Below, piece after piece: positions 25,425-34,151 of a DNA stretch of 64,000 nucleotides (its first letter is position 1; each line of letters starts with the position of its first letter). Source of the DNA: Erythrobacteraceae bacterium WH01K (lineage in GTDB: Bacteria; Pseudomonadota; Alphaproteobacteria; Sphingomonadales; Sphingomonadaceae); NCBI GenBank assembly GCA_027941995.1, contig CP115967.1:108503-172502 (forward strand). Reading direction: 5' to 3'. A program made the translations under genes and the position numbers. The notes beneath the pieces are model-generated. The model did no database searches, was not told where the DNA came from, and saw only the letters and a program-made list of their open reading frames with translations.

Positions 25425-26588
25425 CTAAAAATCCATATTGGCGTAGCAATCATTCAGAAAAGATTGGTGTTCACAGTGCGCTGTCATAGCCTCAACGGAT
25501 TTCATTTCTTTGGAATATTCGCCACTTGATGCCTTCGCTAAATTAATTGGGAGGGCGTAGTCTTGAATATGAATCTTTGCAGGTTCGAGTGCCCCTGACC
25601 ATAGATGTTCGATAAATTTGCGGATGAGCGAAATGGCTTCCTCGGCTTTGAGCTCAATACCTTGGCCAAATGCCAGCTGATTTCGGTTTTCACGATGAGG
25701 AAGCAGCATGGGTACAGCCCCGGCTGTTGAGTGGAAATGAAATGCCTCTCCGTCCTTGCCGAAGGCTCCATGAGCGACGAAATTGCGAAGTTGGCGCCGT
25801 ATTATAGCCAGTTGGTCATAAAAACTTTTTGTAAGCGGATCGCTGATATTCAGCGCTGCCTTAAATTTTGATCCCCATTCGGCTTTAGCAAGTTCGGCAA
25901 CCTTCTCTCCAGTGACGCTGTTGCCACGAAGAATGGCAATGTGGATGAACACATGTTCAGTCCAACTAAAGAAGCACTCGATGGCGGAGAGCCCCAACCA
26001 CTTTGCCTCACGTTTAAGCTCGAATCCCGGGAAAGCGATAACGGAGCTGTGATCTCCAAGGTGTGTTACGATTTGCTCGTCTGCTCTAGCTTCTGCTTCC
26101 TGCTGCCTTTCCTCATACAGATCGAGGTGGAATTCTAGCCGCTCGTAAAGCTCTGGCGATCGGTTCAGAACATTAAGCTTGGATGCCATTGCAGCTTGTT
26201 GCGCTCTCCACTCAAAGTATGGCTGAGCTGCCTTAGTGGCCTTTTGAATTAGCTTGACGACTTCGGCTGCTGCCTTCTCGTCATCAGGTAGGTCGGACGC
26301 GAACACACCCAATCCGAACTTGCGATGTTCAATTAGATATGCCTGCCCGTCAAGGTCGACAGGAACGGACCAAGCGACTTTTTCAAATTGACCGAGATTT
26401 CGGAAACCTAGAAGGTCAACCAAGAGGAAATATACCAAAAAGTAGGCAGGTAGAGAACGGCCAGCTTCGGTCCTCTTTGCATTGAAAAGTAGACCCTTCG
26501 GGGCCCTTGTGTCAGAGTCGGCTTGCTTCAGCGGCGAGATAGCCTTTAGCGCTCGAGCTTTGATGTTCTCAACGTCGCTCTGTTTCAC
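25425..26588 (-). CDS. HEPN-motif protein, probable toxin partner of the upstream antitoxin-like gene
   Basis: A protein of 387 residues, family not recognised. It contains IIRRQLRNFVAHGAFG with R268-N-x-x-x-H273, the R-x4-6-H signature of HEPN ribonucleases, in a helical context (QLAIIRRQLRNFVAHG) that fits the HEPN fold, preceded by a helix-rich region LSAIECFFSWTEHVFIHIAIL. The N-terminal half has PAYFLVYFLLVDLLGFRNLGQFEKVAWSVPVDLDGQAYLIEHRKFGLGVF. The start overlaps the stop of the upstream gene as ATGA, the tight coupling of toxin-antitoxin operons. I infer an RNA-cleaving toxin or abortive-infection effector. It could also be a non-catalytic HEPN-like protein. Confidence 0.5.
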   Translation of the reverse strand: MKQSDVENIKARALKAISPLKQADSDTRAPKGLLFNAKRTEAGRSLPAYFLVYFLLVDLLGFRNLGQFEKVAWSVPVDLDGQAYLIEHRKFGLGVFASDLPDDEKAAAEVVKLIQKATKAAQPYFEWRAQQAAMASKLNVLNRSPELYERLEFHLDLYEERQQEAEARADEQIVTHLGDHSSVIAFPGFELKREAKWLGLSAIECFFSWTEHVFIHIAILRGNSVTGEKVAELAKAEWGSKFKAALNISDPLTKSFYDQLAIIRRQLRNFVAHGAFGKDGEAFHFHSTAGAVPMLLPHRENRNQLAFGQGIELKAEEAISLIRKFIEHLWSGALEPAKIHIQDYALPINLAKASSGEYSKEMKSVEAMTAHCEHQSFLNDCYANMDF

Positions 26589-26965
26589 TTGTGGCCGTCC
26601 ATCAACTGCGCATCGAGATATTGTCGGACGACATACGGGTCACTGACGTTTCCCGCTGCCATCCGATCCAGCGCGCTCTTCCCGCCAAAAATTGGAGCCT
26701 TGTTCGGTTCGCGCACCCACTCATTCGCAACCTTCGGAACAGGCAAAAGAACATTGATCGCTTGGAATATGCCGAGCACGTAGGAGATACGCTCAAGAGT
26801 ATCTCTGCTCAGGTTAGGCCCCTTCCCTTCAGCCCACTGAGCCAGTCGAAAGGGATCGGTTTGGCCCAAGAGTGCCAGCTGTTCCCTTTGGTTTAATCCC
26901 CAAAGCTCTACAATCTTGAAGAAAGCGCGAAGGGCGACCCTGCTCTTCTTGGTTGCATCAGTCAT
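26585..26965 (-). CDS. Antitoxin-like protein with Xre/MbcA/ParS-type C-terminal domain
   Basis: A protein of 126 residues. The N-terminal half reads as an Xre-like helix-turn-helix (WGLNQREQLALLGQTDPFRLAQWAEG). The C-terminal half WVREPNKAPIFGGKSALDRMAAGNVSDPYVVRQYLDAQ is the toxin-binding DUF2384-type domain of MbcA/Xre/ParS antitoxins. These normally pair with RES-domain toxins; here no RES gene follows, but an overlapping HEPN-motif gene does. ATG 26965 is chosen because GTAGGTAGG lies upstream; the frame is open further to 27031. It probably represses its own operon. Confidence 0.7.
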   Translation of the reverse strand: MTDATKKSRVALRAFFKIVELWGLNQREQLALLGQTDPFRLAQWAEGKGPNLSRDTLERISYVLGIFQAINVLLPVPKVANEWVREPNKAPIFGGKSALDRMAAGNVSDPYVVRQYLDAQLMDGHK

Positions 26966-26999
26966 TGGATACCTACCTACCACAGGATGAGTGAAGCGA

Positions 27000-29678
27000 T
27001 TACAGTTTCGCTCGCACCTGTGCTCGCACATCCTGACCGTTTACGGACTTCTCTGCGAACACATATATTCCGCGGCCTCCACTCTGGGATTGCCAAAGTT
27101 CACCGACCGCTCGTTTCTCCGCAGAGTCGGCCACAAGATGTCCGCCCTTGTATTCGACGACCAGAAGGCGCCCGTCCTTCAGTTTCGCTACGAAGTCAGG
27201 ATAGGTCCAGCCACCGGCGACAGGTAGCCGAAAAGCATTGGGATGGCCGGACACGTTCCGCACCCAGTATTCGATTTCACCCATGGCATCGATCAGTTGA
27301 GCGGCCTTAAACTCCTCACCCTCTGCGCCGTCCTCGCCTTTCCCGTCGAAACGAGGAACGCGGTCGGTGCCCAGGAAGTGCTTGGCGAAGGTGTATTTCT
27401 TCCCTCGATAAGTTGGGACGCCGTCGAACATGCCATCGAAGAAGCGGTAGCCGTCTTCGAAGGATACCTCCGGTTGTGCATCTGGCGCGAACAGGCAGGT
27501 CTGATAGGCGCGTTCCCGCGCCTCACGCCGGAGGGCGTCGACCTTGTCCTTGAGCTTGCGAGCCAGAATAAAACGACACCGCATCAAAGCGGCCAGAGGC
27601 AAATCGCGGGGACCAGTCAAGTGCTGCACCACTGCTGATAGCCAAGCCATCATCTCGCTGGCAGGCACATCATCCGCACGCACGCGGCGGGCTAGGATCT
27701 GGACGAGACCCGCCTCGCTCCACCCATTGACTGAAATGTCCAGCAGAAGCTGGTCGGACTGATCGGTGGGCTTCACGCGCAGATGATTTCCGTCGAGGTC
27801 TATCTCGAAGCCGTCCTCGGTCTCGGTCACGTCGAATTCGGACTTGGCGAGTTGCACCGGCGCATCGTTTAACGACCAGTCGAAGTACTCGGCAAACCGT
27901 TCGCTATCAGCGAACACCAACTCGCACTGCACATGAGCCATCAGCGCCGGCACGACGAATTCCTCGCCCTTCTCTGCCGGCGATGCCTTGTGGCCATGCT
28001 CCGCGTGGTACTTGGCGACTTCCTCGCGCACCTTTTCAGCATCGGCTTTGGGCAGCGCGCTGGTAACCTGCTTTACTTCGTCATCGCGTAGGAACCCGGT
28101 GACGACAATCGCGCTGCCACCTTCACCATCGGATGCAATGTCGATCTTGTCGGCCGCAGCCGCCTTTGCCTTGGCCAATTCTTCAGGCTTGGCCGTCACG
28201 CTGATCTTAACGGTCGGCTTGGGCCTGCGCCGTGCGCCCCAATCCTCGTCATCGTGCTGACCAAACTGGGGGTCCGGCTCGATGTTTTCGTCAGCTTCGG
28301 TTTCTTCGAAGCCCATATCCACGAGGCGGTCGCGCAGCGCATTCGCCGCTTCTGCGAAGCTACGGCTGACCAGTTGCGCGTACGCCTTGTTCAGCTTCGC
28401 CGACTTGCGGCGCGTGGCATAGGGCATGCGCAGGACGCGCCCCAGCAACTGCTCCGCATCAGTCGAACTCTTGATGTTGGCGACGGAGCAGAAAACGTAG
28501 GCGAAGGAGCAGTCCCAGCCCTCCTTCAGCGCTTCCTTGGTGATGACATACTCGATCAGCGGATCGGCGTCTGGATCAAACAGATCGATACCGTCCAACT
28601 CACGCTGTTCGCCCGTGGCGATGGCGATGGATTCGGGCGCGATGTGGTGGGTTTCAATCAGATGCTCTTTCAGCACCTCCACCGTCACCTCCTGCCCCTT
28701 GTCCTGCGCCTGGAACAGCACGATCGGGCGAATGTATCCATCACGGTCTTTCGCCGCCTCCTCAGCCAGTTCGGCTCGCTTCAGGATGGCTGCGGTTACC
28801 GCCCCCTGCCAGGTCTGGTGCTCACCTAGCTGAACCGGCAGCTTGATCATCTGCTCGTTCTTAAGTTCGAGCGCACTGACAGAATGGAGAATGTTGCTTT
28901 TGGGATGCGGCGTGGCGGTGAATTCGATGATAGCGCAGGGGTTCACCCTCGCCTGCATTTCACGCGACAGGCCGGTGACGGCCTTGTGCGCCTCGTCCAC
29001 GATCATTAGCGGGCGATTTAGATGCATCAGATTGGCGAAGCTGTAGCGAATATCCGTCGGATCGCCGCCGACCTTATTCGCAAGTTCTTCGCCCAACGTC
29101 TCTAGCCCCTTCGCATGCTTGCCCACCTTGGTGAAGAACGGTTCTAGATCTTCCTGATGGTTGTAGACCTTGCGACCATCGGTATTGCTGACGCGGAGGT
29201 TCTGGATTGTGCCGACGAACACACACAGATGCCGACCGATGTCTTGCGGGCGCAGGCGCAGAAAATCGGACATATCGAACACGCGCACAGGCTCGCCGAA
29301 ATGCTCGGATAGCGACTTGCGGTAGGGGTGGCGCGGGTTCTGAAGCGCTTCGACAGTCTGCTTGCGGATAGTGGTCGATGGTACCAGCCACAGCACCATC
29401 GGGAATTCCTGCCCGATATAGTCTTCGGCGGCGGCGGCGATGGAGTGTGCGGCCAGGATCGTCTTGCCGCCGCCTGTGGGCAGGCGCAGGCAGACATAGG
29501 GAAGCTCCTCATCACCCAGCAGCGGCGTGTAACTGCCGCCATAGCCGCGCAACCGTTTGGCCTGATCCGGCTCGGAGGTAATCGCCTCATAGGCTGCCTT
29601 GGGGCCGCGCACCCTTGCATCGCGCAGGTAGCGGCGGAGCGTATCCAGCGTTTCGCGCTGATAGGTCTTGAGCTGCAT
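27000..29678 (-). CDS. res: Type III restriction enzyme Res subunit
   Basis: A protein of 892 residues. Superfamily 2 translocase: Walker A PTGGGKT from about 66, DEAH at 228-231 (LMIVDEAHKAV), FTATPHPKS (motif III), KEGWDCSFAYVFCSVANI and EQLLGRVLRMPYA (motif VI). C-terminal PD-(D/E)xK nuclease: Asp828 in YPDFVAKLKDG and E842-Y-K844 in LLVVEYKGG. Type III enzymes cut beside two head-to-head unmethylated sites after ATP-driven sliding. Its start overlaps the mod stop as TGATG, and upstream mod supplies sequence specificity. Length fits the family (about 870-980). Confidence 0.88.
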   Translation of the reverse strand: MQLKTYQRETLDTLRRYLRDARVRGPKAAYEAITSEPDQAKRLRGYGGSYTPLLGDEELPYVCLRLPTGGGKTILAAHSIAAAAEDYIGQEFPMVLWLVPSTTIRKQTVEALQNPRHPYRKSLSEHFGEPVRVFDMSDFLRLRPQDIGRHLCVFVGTIQNLRVSNTDGRKVYNHQEDLEPFFTKVGKHAKGLETLGEELANKVGGDPTDIRYSFANLMHLNRPLMIVDEAHKAVTGLSREMQARVNPCAIIEFTATPHPKSNILHSVSALELKNEQMIKLPVQLGEHQTWQGAVTAAILKRAELAEEAAKDRDGYIRPIVLFQAQDKGQEVTVEVLKEHLIETHHIAPESIAIATGEQRELDGIDLFDPDADPLIEYVITKEALKEGWDCSFAYVFCSVANIKSSTDAEQLLGRVLRMPYATRRKSAKLNKAYAQLVSRSFAEAANALRDRLVDMGFEETEADENIEPDPQFGQHDDEDWGARRRPKPTVKISVTAKPEELAKAKAAAADKIDIASDGEGGSAIVVTGFLRDDEVKQVTSALPKADAEKVREEVAKYHAEHGHKASPAEKGEEFVVPALMAHVQCELVFADSERFAEYFDWSLNDAPVQLAKSEFDVTETEDGFEIDLDGNHLRVKPTDQSDQLLLDISVNGWSEAGLVQILARRVRADDVPASEMMAWLSAVVQHLTGPRDLPLAALMRCRFILARKLKDKVDALRREARERAYQTCLFAPDAQPEVSFEDGYRFFDGMFDGVPTYRGKKYTFAKHFLGTDRVPRFDGKGEDGAEGEEFKAAQLIDAMGEIEYWVRNVSGHPNAFRLPVAGGWTYPDFVAKLKDGRLLVVEYKGGHLVADSAEKRAVGELWQSQSGGRGIYVFAEKSVNGQDVRAQVRAKL

Positions 29679-31333
29679 CAGCGCGCCTTCACGTCATAGG
29701 GAGTTTGCTTAAAGGTGATGCCTTCGCGTTTCAGTCCTTCAGGGCCGATCCGGCATGCCTCGCCATAGACGATCATCTGGCCGTCGAAATCGCCTGCTGT
29801 CTCCCGAATGATGGCGAGCGTTGTACGCGTCAGGACATTGCCGCCGGCCACGCTCTTATCGCCAAGGATGCCGTTGTAAAGAAGCGCAATTCCAGTTCCG
29901 TCATACGCGCCGAGGAACGGCGTCGTCGCTTTCCCAGCCATCGAAGTGCCGGTTTCAGCAAACCAAATATGCGCGGCGAGCGGTGCGAACTTGATCCCGG
30001 GTGCGATGGTGCCGTCCGGCGCGAATACCTCACCAGCAAGACGGTAAAACGCAAAGCCACCACCACCTTTCCACTCGACTGCTTCGCTAATGCCGCTTTG
30101 TTCGCCCTTGATGACGGCTAGTAATCGCGGCACGCAAAGAGTTTTGGCATGATCGCCCATTTCTATCCCAATCCAGCGGCGGTGCATTTTGTGGGCTACT
30201 GCTGCAGTTGTTCCAGAACCTAAGAAGGAATCGAGAACAAGGTCGCCACGCTCGGTTGCGAGACCAATTATCCGCTGGATAAGCCTTTCAGGTTTTTTGC
30301 TGTTGGGGAACAAGACACCTCCTTCCTGCCCTACACCGCCGGTCGTTTTGATGTCTGCCCAAAAATCGCCAGGGTGGGTCATGAGATTATCGTCAGCGAA
30401 GATGACTTGAACTCGTGGGCTTTTCGCAGATTCGTTGAAATCGCTTTTGAATAGATAAACCAGTCCAGTGCTAGACAGAGCCGCAGAAATAGCTCCTCCG
30501 CTCTTTTTACTGTTTTTAGCTAGCGTGAAGACGCTGCTTGAACCGACCGCCTGAATTATCCGATGTGCGTTCTCAAACTTCCACTGCTCCTGCTCTTCTT
30601 CCGGAATTTCTTTCCTCTTGAAGTAAGAGCTGAGGCTCTCAAATTCGCTCTTCCTTAGCAAGTTGTTGCATGACGCGATTGTTTGAGCGTCAGCCTCGTC
30701 TGAGGACACCAACTCCTTCAATTCTGCAATGTCGCTATTTGAAAGACCTTTCAAAAGGGTCTTGTATTCATCATTCCACTGCTTTGGAGGAATAAGGTCT
30801 ATCGAGAACGATGGCCTGTTTGCCTTCGAGTAGATGAGGATCCATTCTTTGAGTTTAGGCAGTCGCTTTTCGGCATGCGCCATCTTCACGCCCGATGCCT
30901 CGCTCATCTTCACGGCGACAATGTTTACACGGGCAGCGCGGCCGAAAACCTCATCCATAAGAACGGTCAGATATGCACCCTCTTTGTCGTCAATCGAGGC
31001 GACGATAATACCATCATCAGCGAGGAGCTCCTCTAGCAATTGCAAACGCGGGAGTAGCGTACCAAGCCATTGAGAATGAGCAAGATTGTCATCGAATGCG
31101 GCACCAACAGCCGCGTTGATGTTGTAGGGCGGATCGATATAGATGCATTTCACCTGCCCGCGATAATAGGGCAGCAGCGCCTTCAACGCCTCCAGATTGT
31201 CGCCCTGGATCAGCATATTGCCGCTATCAGGATCGCCCTGAGACAGCGCATCATCGCGCTCGAGCAGGCGATACGGAACCTTGTCCGCCGCCTTCACATC
31301 CTGCTCGCGCGTTAGCCACGACAATATCGGCAT
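29678..31333 (-). CDS. mod: Type III DNA methyltransferase Mod subunit
   Basis: A protein of 551 residues. The order of motifs is that of beta-class N6-adenine methyltransferases: DPPY at 67-70 (IYIDPPYN) first, and the SAM-binding LDSFLGSGTTAAVAHKM later, near 360-375. Between them a long variable stretch (about 140-300) is the probable target recognition domain. The C-terminal part is specific to the Mod/Res-coupled type. Mod methylates adenine in an asymmetric site to protect host DNA. No phase-variation repeat is visible in the coding region. Confidence 0.88.
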   Translation of the reverse strand: MPILSWLTREQDVKAADKVPYRLLERDDALSQGDPDSGNMLIQGDNLEALKALLPYYRGQVKCIYIDPPYNINAAVGAAFDDNLAHSQWLGTLLPRLQLLEELLADDGIIVASIDDKEGAYLTVLMDEVFGRAARVNIVAVKMSEASGVKMAHAEKRLPKLKEWILIYSKANRPSFSIDLIPPKQWNDEYKTLLKGLSNSDIAELKELVSSDEADAQTIASCNNLLRKSEFESLSSYFKRKEIPEEEQEQWKFENAHRIIQAVGSSSVFTLAKNSKKSGGAISAALSSTGLVYLFKSDFNESAKSPRVQVIFADDNLMTHPGDFWADIKTTGGVGQEGGVLFPNSKKPERLIQRIIGLATERGDLVLDSFLGSGTTAAVAHKMHRRWIGIEMGDHAKTLCVPRLLAVIKGEQSGISEAVEWKGGGGFAFYRLAGEVFAPDGTIAPGIKFAPLAAHIWFAETGTSMAGKATTPFLGAYDGTGIALLYNGILGDKSVAGGNVLTRTTLAIIRETAGDFDGQMIVYGEACRIGPEGLKREGITFKQTPYDVKAR

Positions 31334-31494
31334 GAATTCCCCGTACTTTCAAGTTGTCGGCTAGCTGTAGCCACCAGATGCTTGGGGAACAATTCCGTCT
31401 GCCGGATTGAGTGGGGATGACAAAATTGCCCCCTGATGCGATAGCCCCGTCAACGCCGCAGAAAGAGCGGCGCGGGGCGTAGTAACCTCGCTGA

Positions 31495-31629
31495 ATGACT
31501 GAGGCTTGGTCAGTGCTTCTGGCCGGGTTGCTGTCGTGCATGTCCAGGGCCCTGCCTAAAGACGGCAGCGCGTCCGGACTCAGTGTCGGATGTTACTACG
31601 ACCCGGCTCTTGAGCTGGTCAGGGAGTAA
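31495..31629 (+). CDS. Possible 44-residue leader-like peptide
   Basis: ATG 31495 to TAA 31629 encodes 44 residues that begin MTEAWSVLLAGLLSCMSRAL (hydrophobic) and end YYDPALELVRE. It stands six bases before the next gene, whose ribosome site AGGGAG overlaps the end of this frame. The tight spacing suggests translation coupling, but the peptide is too short to be sure. Confidence 0.35.
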   Translation: MTEAWSVLLAGLLSCMSRALPKDGSASGLSVGCYYDPALELVRE

Positions 31630-31635
31630 CTTTCG

Positions 31636-31909
31636 ATGCGTATCAAGATGGCGGGAGCCTACACAACCTATGAATTTCTAGATGCGATGGATTGCATCGT
31701 GCAGTCGCTCAAAGTGAATGGCATGGAGGAAATTCGTGGTGCAAATCTCTACTTGCAGCCCTTTAGATATGGCCGCCTCTTAGATTTTCAGGGATCAGGA
31801 AACCGGCGCACCATTTGTGCTTGTCGAGTTTCAGGGGCGAGAGAAGCGAAAATTCAAAACCCGGTCTCGTCGCTTCCGCCCGGTCCCCTCGGAGAATGAG
31901 GAAGAGTGA
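31636..31909 (+). pseudogene. Short unknown gene with a one-base frameshift
   Basis: ATG 31636, preceded by AGGGAG, encodes MRIKMAGAYTTYEFLDAMDC and continues to about 31790. There one extra G in CAGGGATCAG breaks the frame. The next frame continues as DQETGAPFVLVEFQGREKRK and ends SENEEE, TGA 31907-31909, a lysine/arginine-rich then acidic tail that reads as genuine protein. Removing one G gives one continuous protein of about 90 residues. Function unknown. It may be natural decay or a base-calling error. Confidence 0.5.
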
Positions 31910-32169
31910 CGCGCTCAAACTCACGGCTATCGCTGGAAGGGTTACGATCAACGAATTTTGAAGTGAGCCGCCTTCGGCGTCTTACACTTCCAAATCCCTT
32001 GATCGTCCAAATATTCTCTACAGAGTGGACACTGGAATCCATCTCAACCCCATGATATTTAATATGAAATACACATGGTGGTATAGATATATGTTAAATA
32101 TCAGTATCTTACAACATTGTCCGACGGATTTTTGGCGCTGCGATTGTAAAAATCTCGAAGGCTTCTGCA

Positions 32170-33201
32170 TTAGTCGACCAAAGATTTTCCCGTTCCAGTC
32201 CTATGATCGAAGCTGAATATGTGTTCTGTACGAGCTGCGCTGCAAAAGCCCACAATTCTATTATCGAACCGCTCATTCCCATAATCGAAGCCTATCGGTG
32301 CGGCACATTTTGGGCAGACGGCGTCGAACCTAACCAACCTCAGTGGAGCTTGCGCGCTTTGCAGGTCGCAGAGGAGGACAATGTTGAAAGACTCTTCGCT
32401 TGTCCAACCACGATTTGCCGGTGCCACACCTGAACGGGTCGCTTTAAGCAACGGTCGGCCATACATTTTTGCAGCGATTGCTATTGCACCGAGACCAGCA
32501 AGTGCGGATGCAAAGATCGATAAGTGGATAGTGAATGCCTTAAATGTACTACCATCTGACAGTACGGCTCCGATAACCCAGCCCGTAGAATAGATCACTG
32601 ATAGCGAACTAGCGACACTTACGATCCCGAGTGCGGCCATGAGTGCAATACGAAACAGGACTCCTTTCAATGTGGCCTTATAAAGCTTTCCATCACGAAA
32701 AGCCCAGCCTACCAAGCGACTGGTCTTTGGGGTCTCGCTTCTGGCGACATATTCAACGTCCATGGCGTCTTGATTTGTGTCCCATATATTGAGGTTCGGA
32801 GCTCTCTTGCGAACACGCTCTATGAATTTCATCGTTGTTTGGGAAAGTAGATCAGCCTGTTGACGCGATACTTCTCCCCAACGGCCATGAGCGCCGTGAT
32901 TCCGGATATGCTTGATTGATTGGAGTTCTATAAACTCGTCGTTATCGATCAGGTTGATCTCTTTAAGTTTCTCCGCCAATGCTCCTATGGTCACACCTGA
33001 AGCTGTCGACTTATTATTTACCGAAGTTTCTTCGAGCCATTGGGCTAGAATGCGCTCTAATGCCCATCCATTTGCGGCGGCTTCGAAACCTGGCGATCGA
33101 AGGTCTAGACCCACCCCACGCAAATTAGTTCGCACCGCTTTGGGAATTCTTGTAAAAGCGAAGTCATCCTTATCTTGATCCGCCTCATCGTGCGCCATCA
33201 T
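32170..33201 (-). CDS. Membrane protein with a HEPN-type RNHGAH motif and a C-terminal cysteine cluster
   Basis: A protein of 343 residues. The N-terminal domain has IKHIRNHGAHGRWGEVSRQQADLL with R100-N-x-x-x-H105, as in DUF4145/HEPN domains, following a helical ILAQWLEETSVNNK and LKEINLIDNDEFIELQ. Two hydrophobic segments follow (about 180-205 and 218-245). The C-terminus holds CPKCAAPIGFDYGNERFDNRIVGFC, possibly a metal-binding ribbon. The design (HEPN effector tied to the membrane) suggests a defence or stress effector that acts at the membrane; this is inference. AGAGGAG lies before the ATGATG start. It is monocistronic, within the defence island. Confidence 0.5.
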   Translation of the reverse strand: MMAHDEADQDKDDFAFTRIPKAVRTNLRGVGLDLRSPGFEAAANGWALERILAQWLEETSVNNKSTASGVTIGALAEKLKEINLIDNDEFIELQSIKHIRNHGAHGRWGEVSRQQADLLSQTTMKFIERVRKRAPNLNIWDTNQDAMDVEYVARSETPKTSRLVGWAFRDGKLYKATLKGVLFRIALMAALGIVSVASSLSVIYSTGWVIGAVLSDGSTFKAFTIHLSIFASALAGLGAIAIAAKMYGRPLLKATRSGVAPANRGWTSEESFNIVLLCDLQSAQAPLRLVRFDAVCPKCAAPIGFDYGNERFDNRIVGFCSAARTEHIFSFDHRTGTGKSLVD

Positions 33202-33230
33202 GAGACTCCTCTTTTCCTTTAAAGGGTGCG

Positions 33231-33782
33231 TTATTTCCTAAGCGCATCGTATAGGGCGGACTTGCCAACCTTCAATCTGTTGGCTGCCTCGCGCACGGTT
33301 AATCCGTCCTCGCGGAGCTTCCTAGCGCGGGCGAGAAGGTCATCCGTAATCACCTTGGGTCGCCCTCCCCTGCGCCCTCGCGCGGCCGCTGCGCGTAGTC
33401 CGGCATTCGTTCGCTCGCGGATCAAATCGCGCTCGAACTGACCGAGCGCTCCGAAAATGTGGAAGACGAGCCGACCGGTTGGGGTGGTGGTGTCGATGTT
33501 TTCAGTCAGGGAGCGGAAGCCGATACCATCTGCCTCGAGCTTGCCGACGGTTTCCAATAGATGGGTCATGCTACGGCCAAGGCGATCGAGCCGCCATACG
33601 ACAAGGGTGTCCCCTTCGCGCAGGTAAGCCAGCGTTTCGCGCAAACCTGGCCGCTCGGTTTTCGCACCGGACACACCGCGGTCTTCGAACACGCGCTTCA
33701 CGCCGGCATCGTGCAACGCATCGAGCTGCAATGCGACGTCCTGGTCAGAGGTTGAGACGCGCGCATACCCGATCAGTGTCAT
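33231..33782 (-). CDS. Serine recombinase of the resolvase/invertase family
   Basis: A protein of 183 residues. It starts MTLIGYARVSTSDQD, with the catalytic Ser10 in YARVS; VWRLDRLGRSMTHLL and FERDLIRERTNAGLRAAAARGRRGGRP are the family blocks, followed by a Hin-type helix-turn-helix (LTVREAANRLKVGKSALYDALRK). It resolves cointegrates or inverts DNA. ATG 33782 is preferred over 33797. Without a Tn3-type tnpA nearby, it is either a remnant of a transposon or a multimer-resolution system. Confidence 0.88.
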   Translation of the reverse strand: MTLIGYARVSTSDQDVALQLDALHDAGVKRVFEDRGVSGAKTERPGLRETLAYLREGDTLVVWRLDRLGRSMTHLLETVGKLEADGIGFRSLTENIDTTTPTGRLVFHIFGALGQFERDLIRERTNAGLRAAAARGRRGGRPKVITDDLLARARKLREDGLTVREAANRLKVGKSALYDALRK

Positions 33783-33818
33783 AGTTCCCTCATACACTCA
33801 CGCATCTAAATAGGCGAT

Positions 33819-33921
33819 TTGTCCGAATACCCGTCCAATATTCAAAAAGTCCGGAAAGTCAATCGACAGCGGTTTTTGGACACCACCCATGCGATTCCGG
33901 AAAACGAACGATTTTCGGACA
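33819..33921. other. Candidate res site for the serine recombinase
   Basis: Upstream of the recombinase, TTGTCCGAATA, CGTCCAATAT, AAGTCCGGA, TTTTGGACA, TTCCGGAAAA and TTTTCGGACA occur within 103 bases. The TGTCCGAA/TTCGGACA half-sites are in both directions, as in resolvase subsites. The boundaries are tentative. Confidence 0.4.
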
Positions 33922-33965
33922 TGGATGGTTAGGAGAGATTGAGTCACGCATTGCCGGCGGTGGGC

Positions 33966-34081
33966 TAACAGGCTGTTACTGGTCGGATGACGATCGGCGC
34001 TCGGCGCCACCGCATCACGGTGTTACTCGCAGGCCACAATCCTTGTTCGGTAATACCCTGTTACCAGTAACATCCTGTTAC
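33966..34081. repeat. Cluster of TGTTAC repeats
   Basis: TGTTAC occurs at 33974, 34021, 34059 and 34076, with an inverted GTAACA at 34067. This gives the palindrome TGTTACCAGTAACA (34059-34072), and TAACAG-G-CTGTTA sits at 33966-33978. The array stands just before the decayed integrase. It could be integrase arm sites or iterons. Confidence 0.5.
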
Positions 34082-34151
34082 CGGTTCTACAGCGTGGATG
34101 ATTTGGCCGGTAATAGTTCGCGATCAGGAGGAGGAAGGCGCGGAAGTGTAG

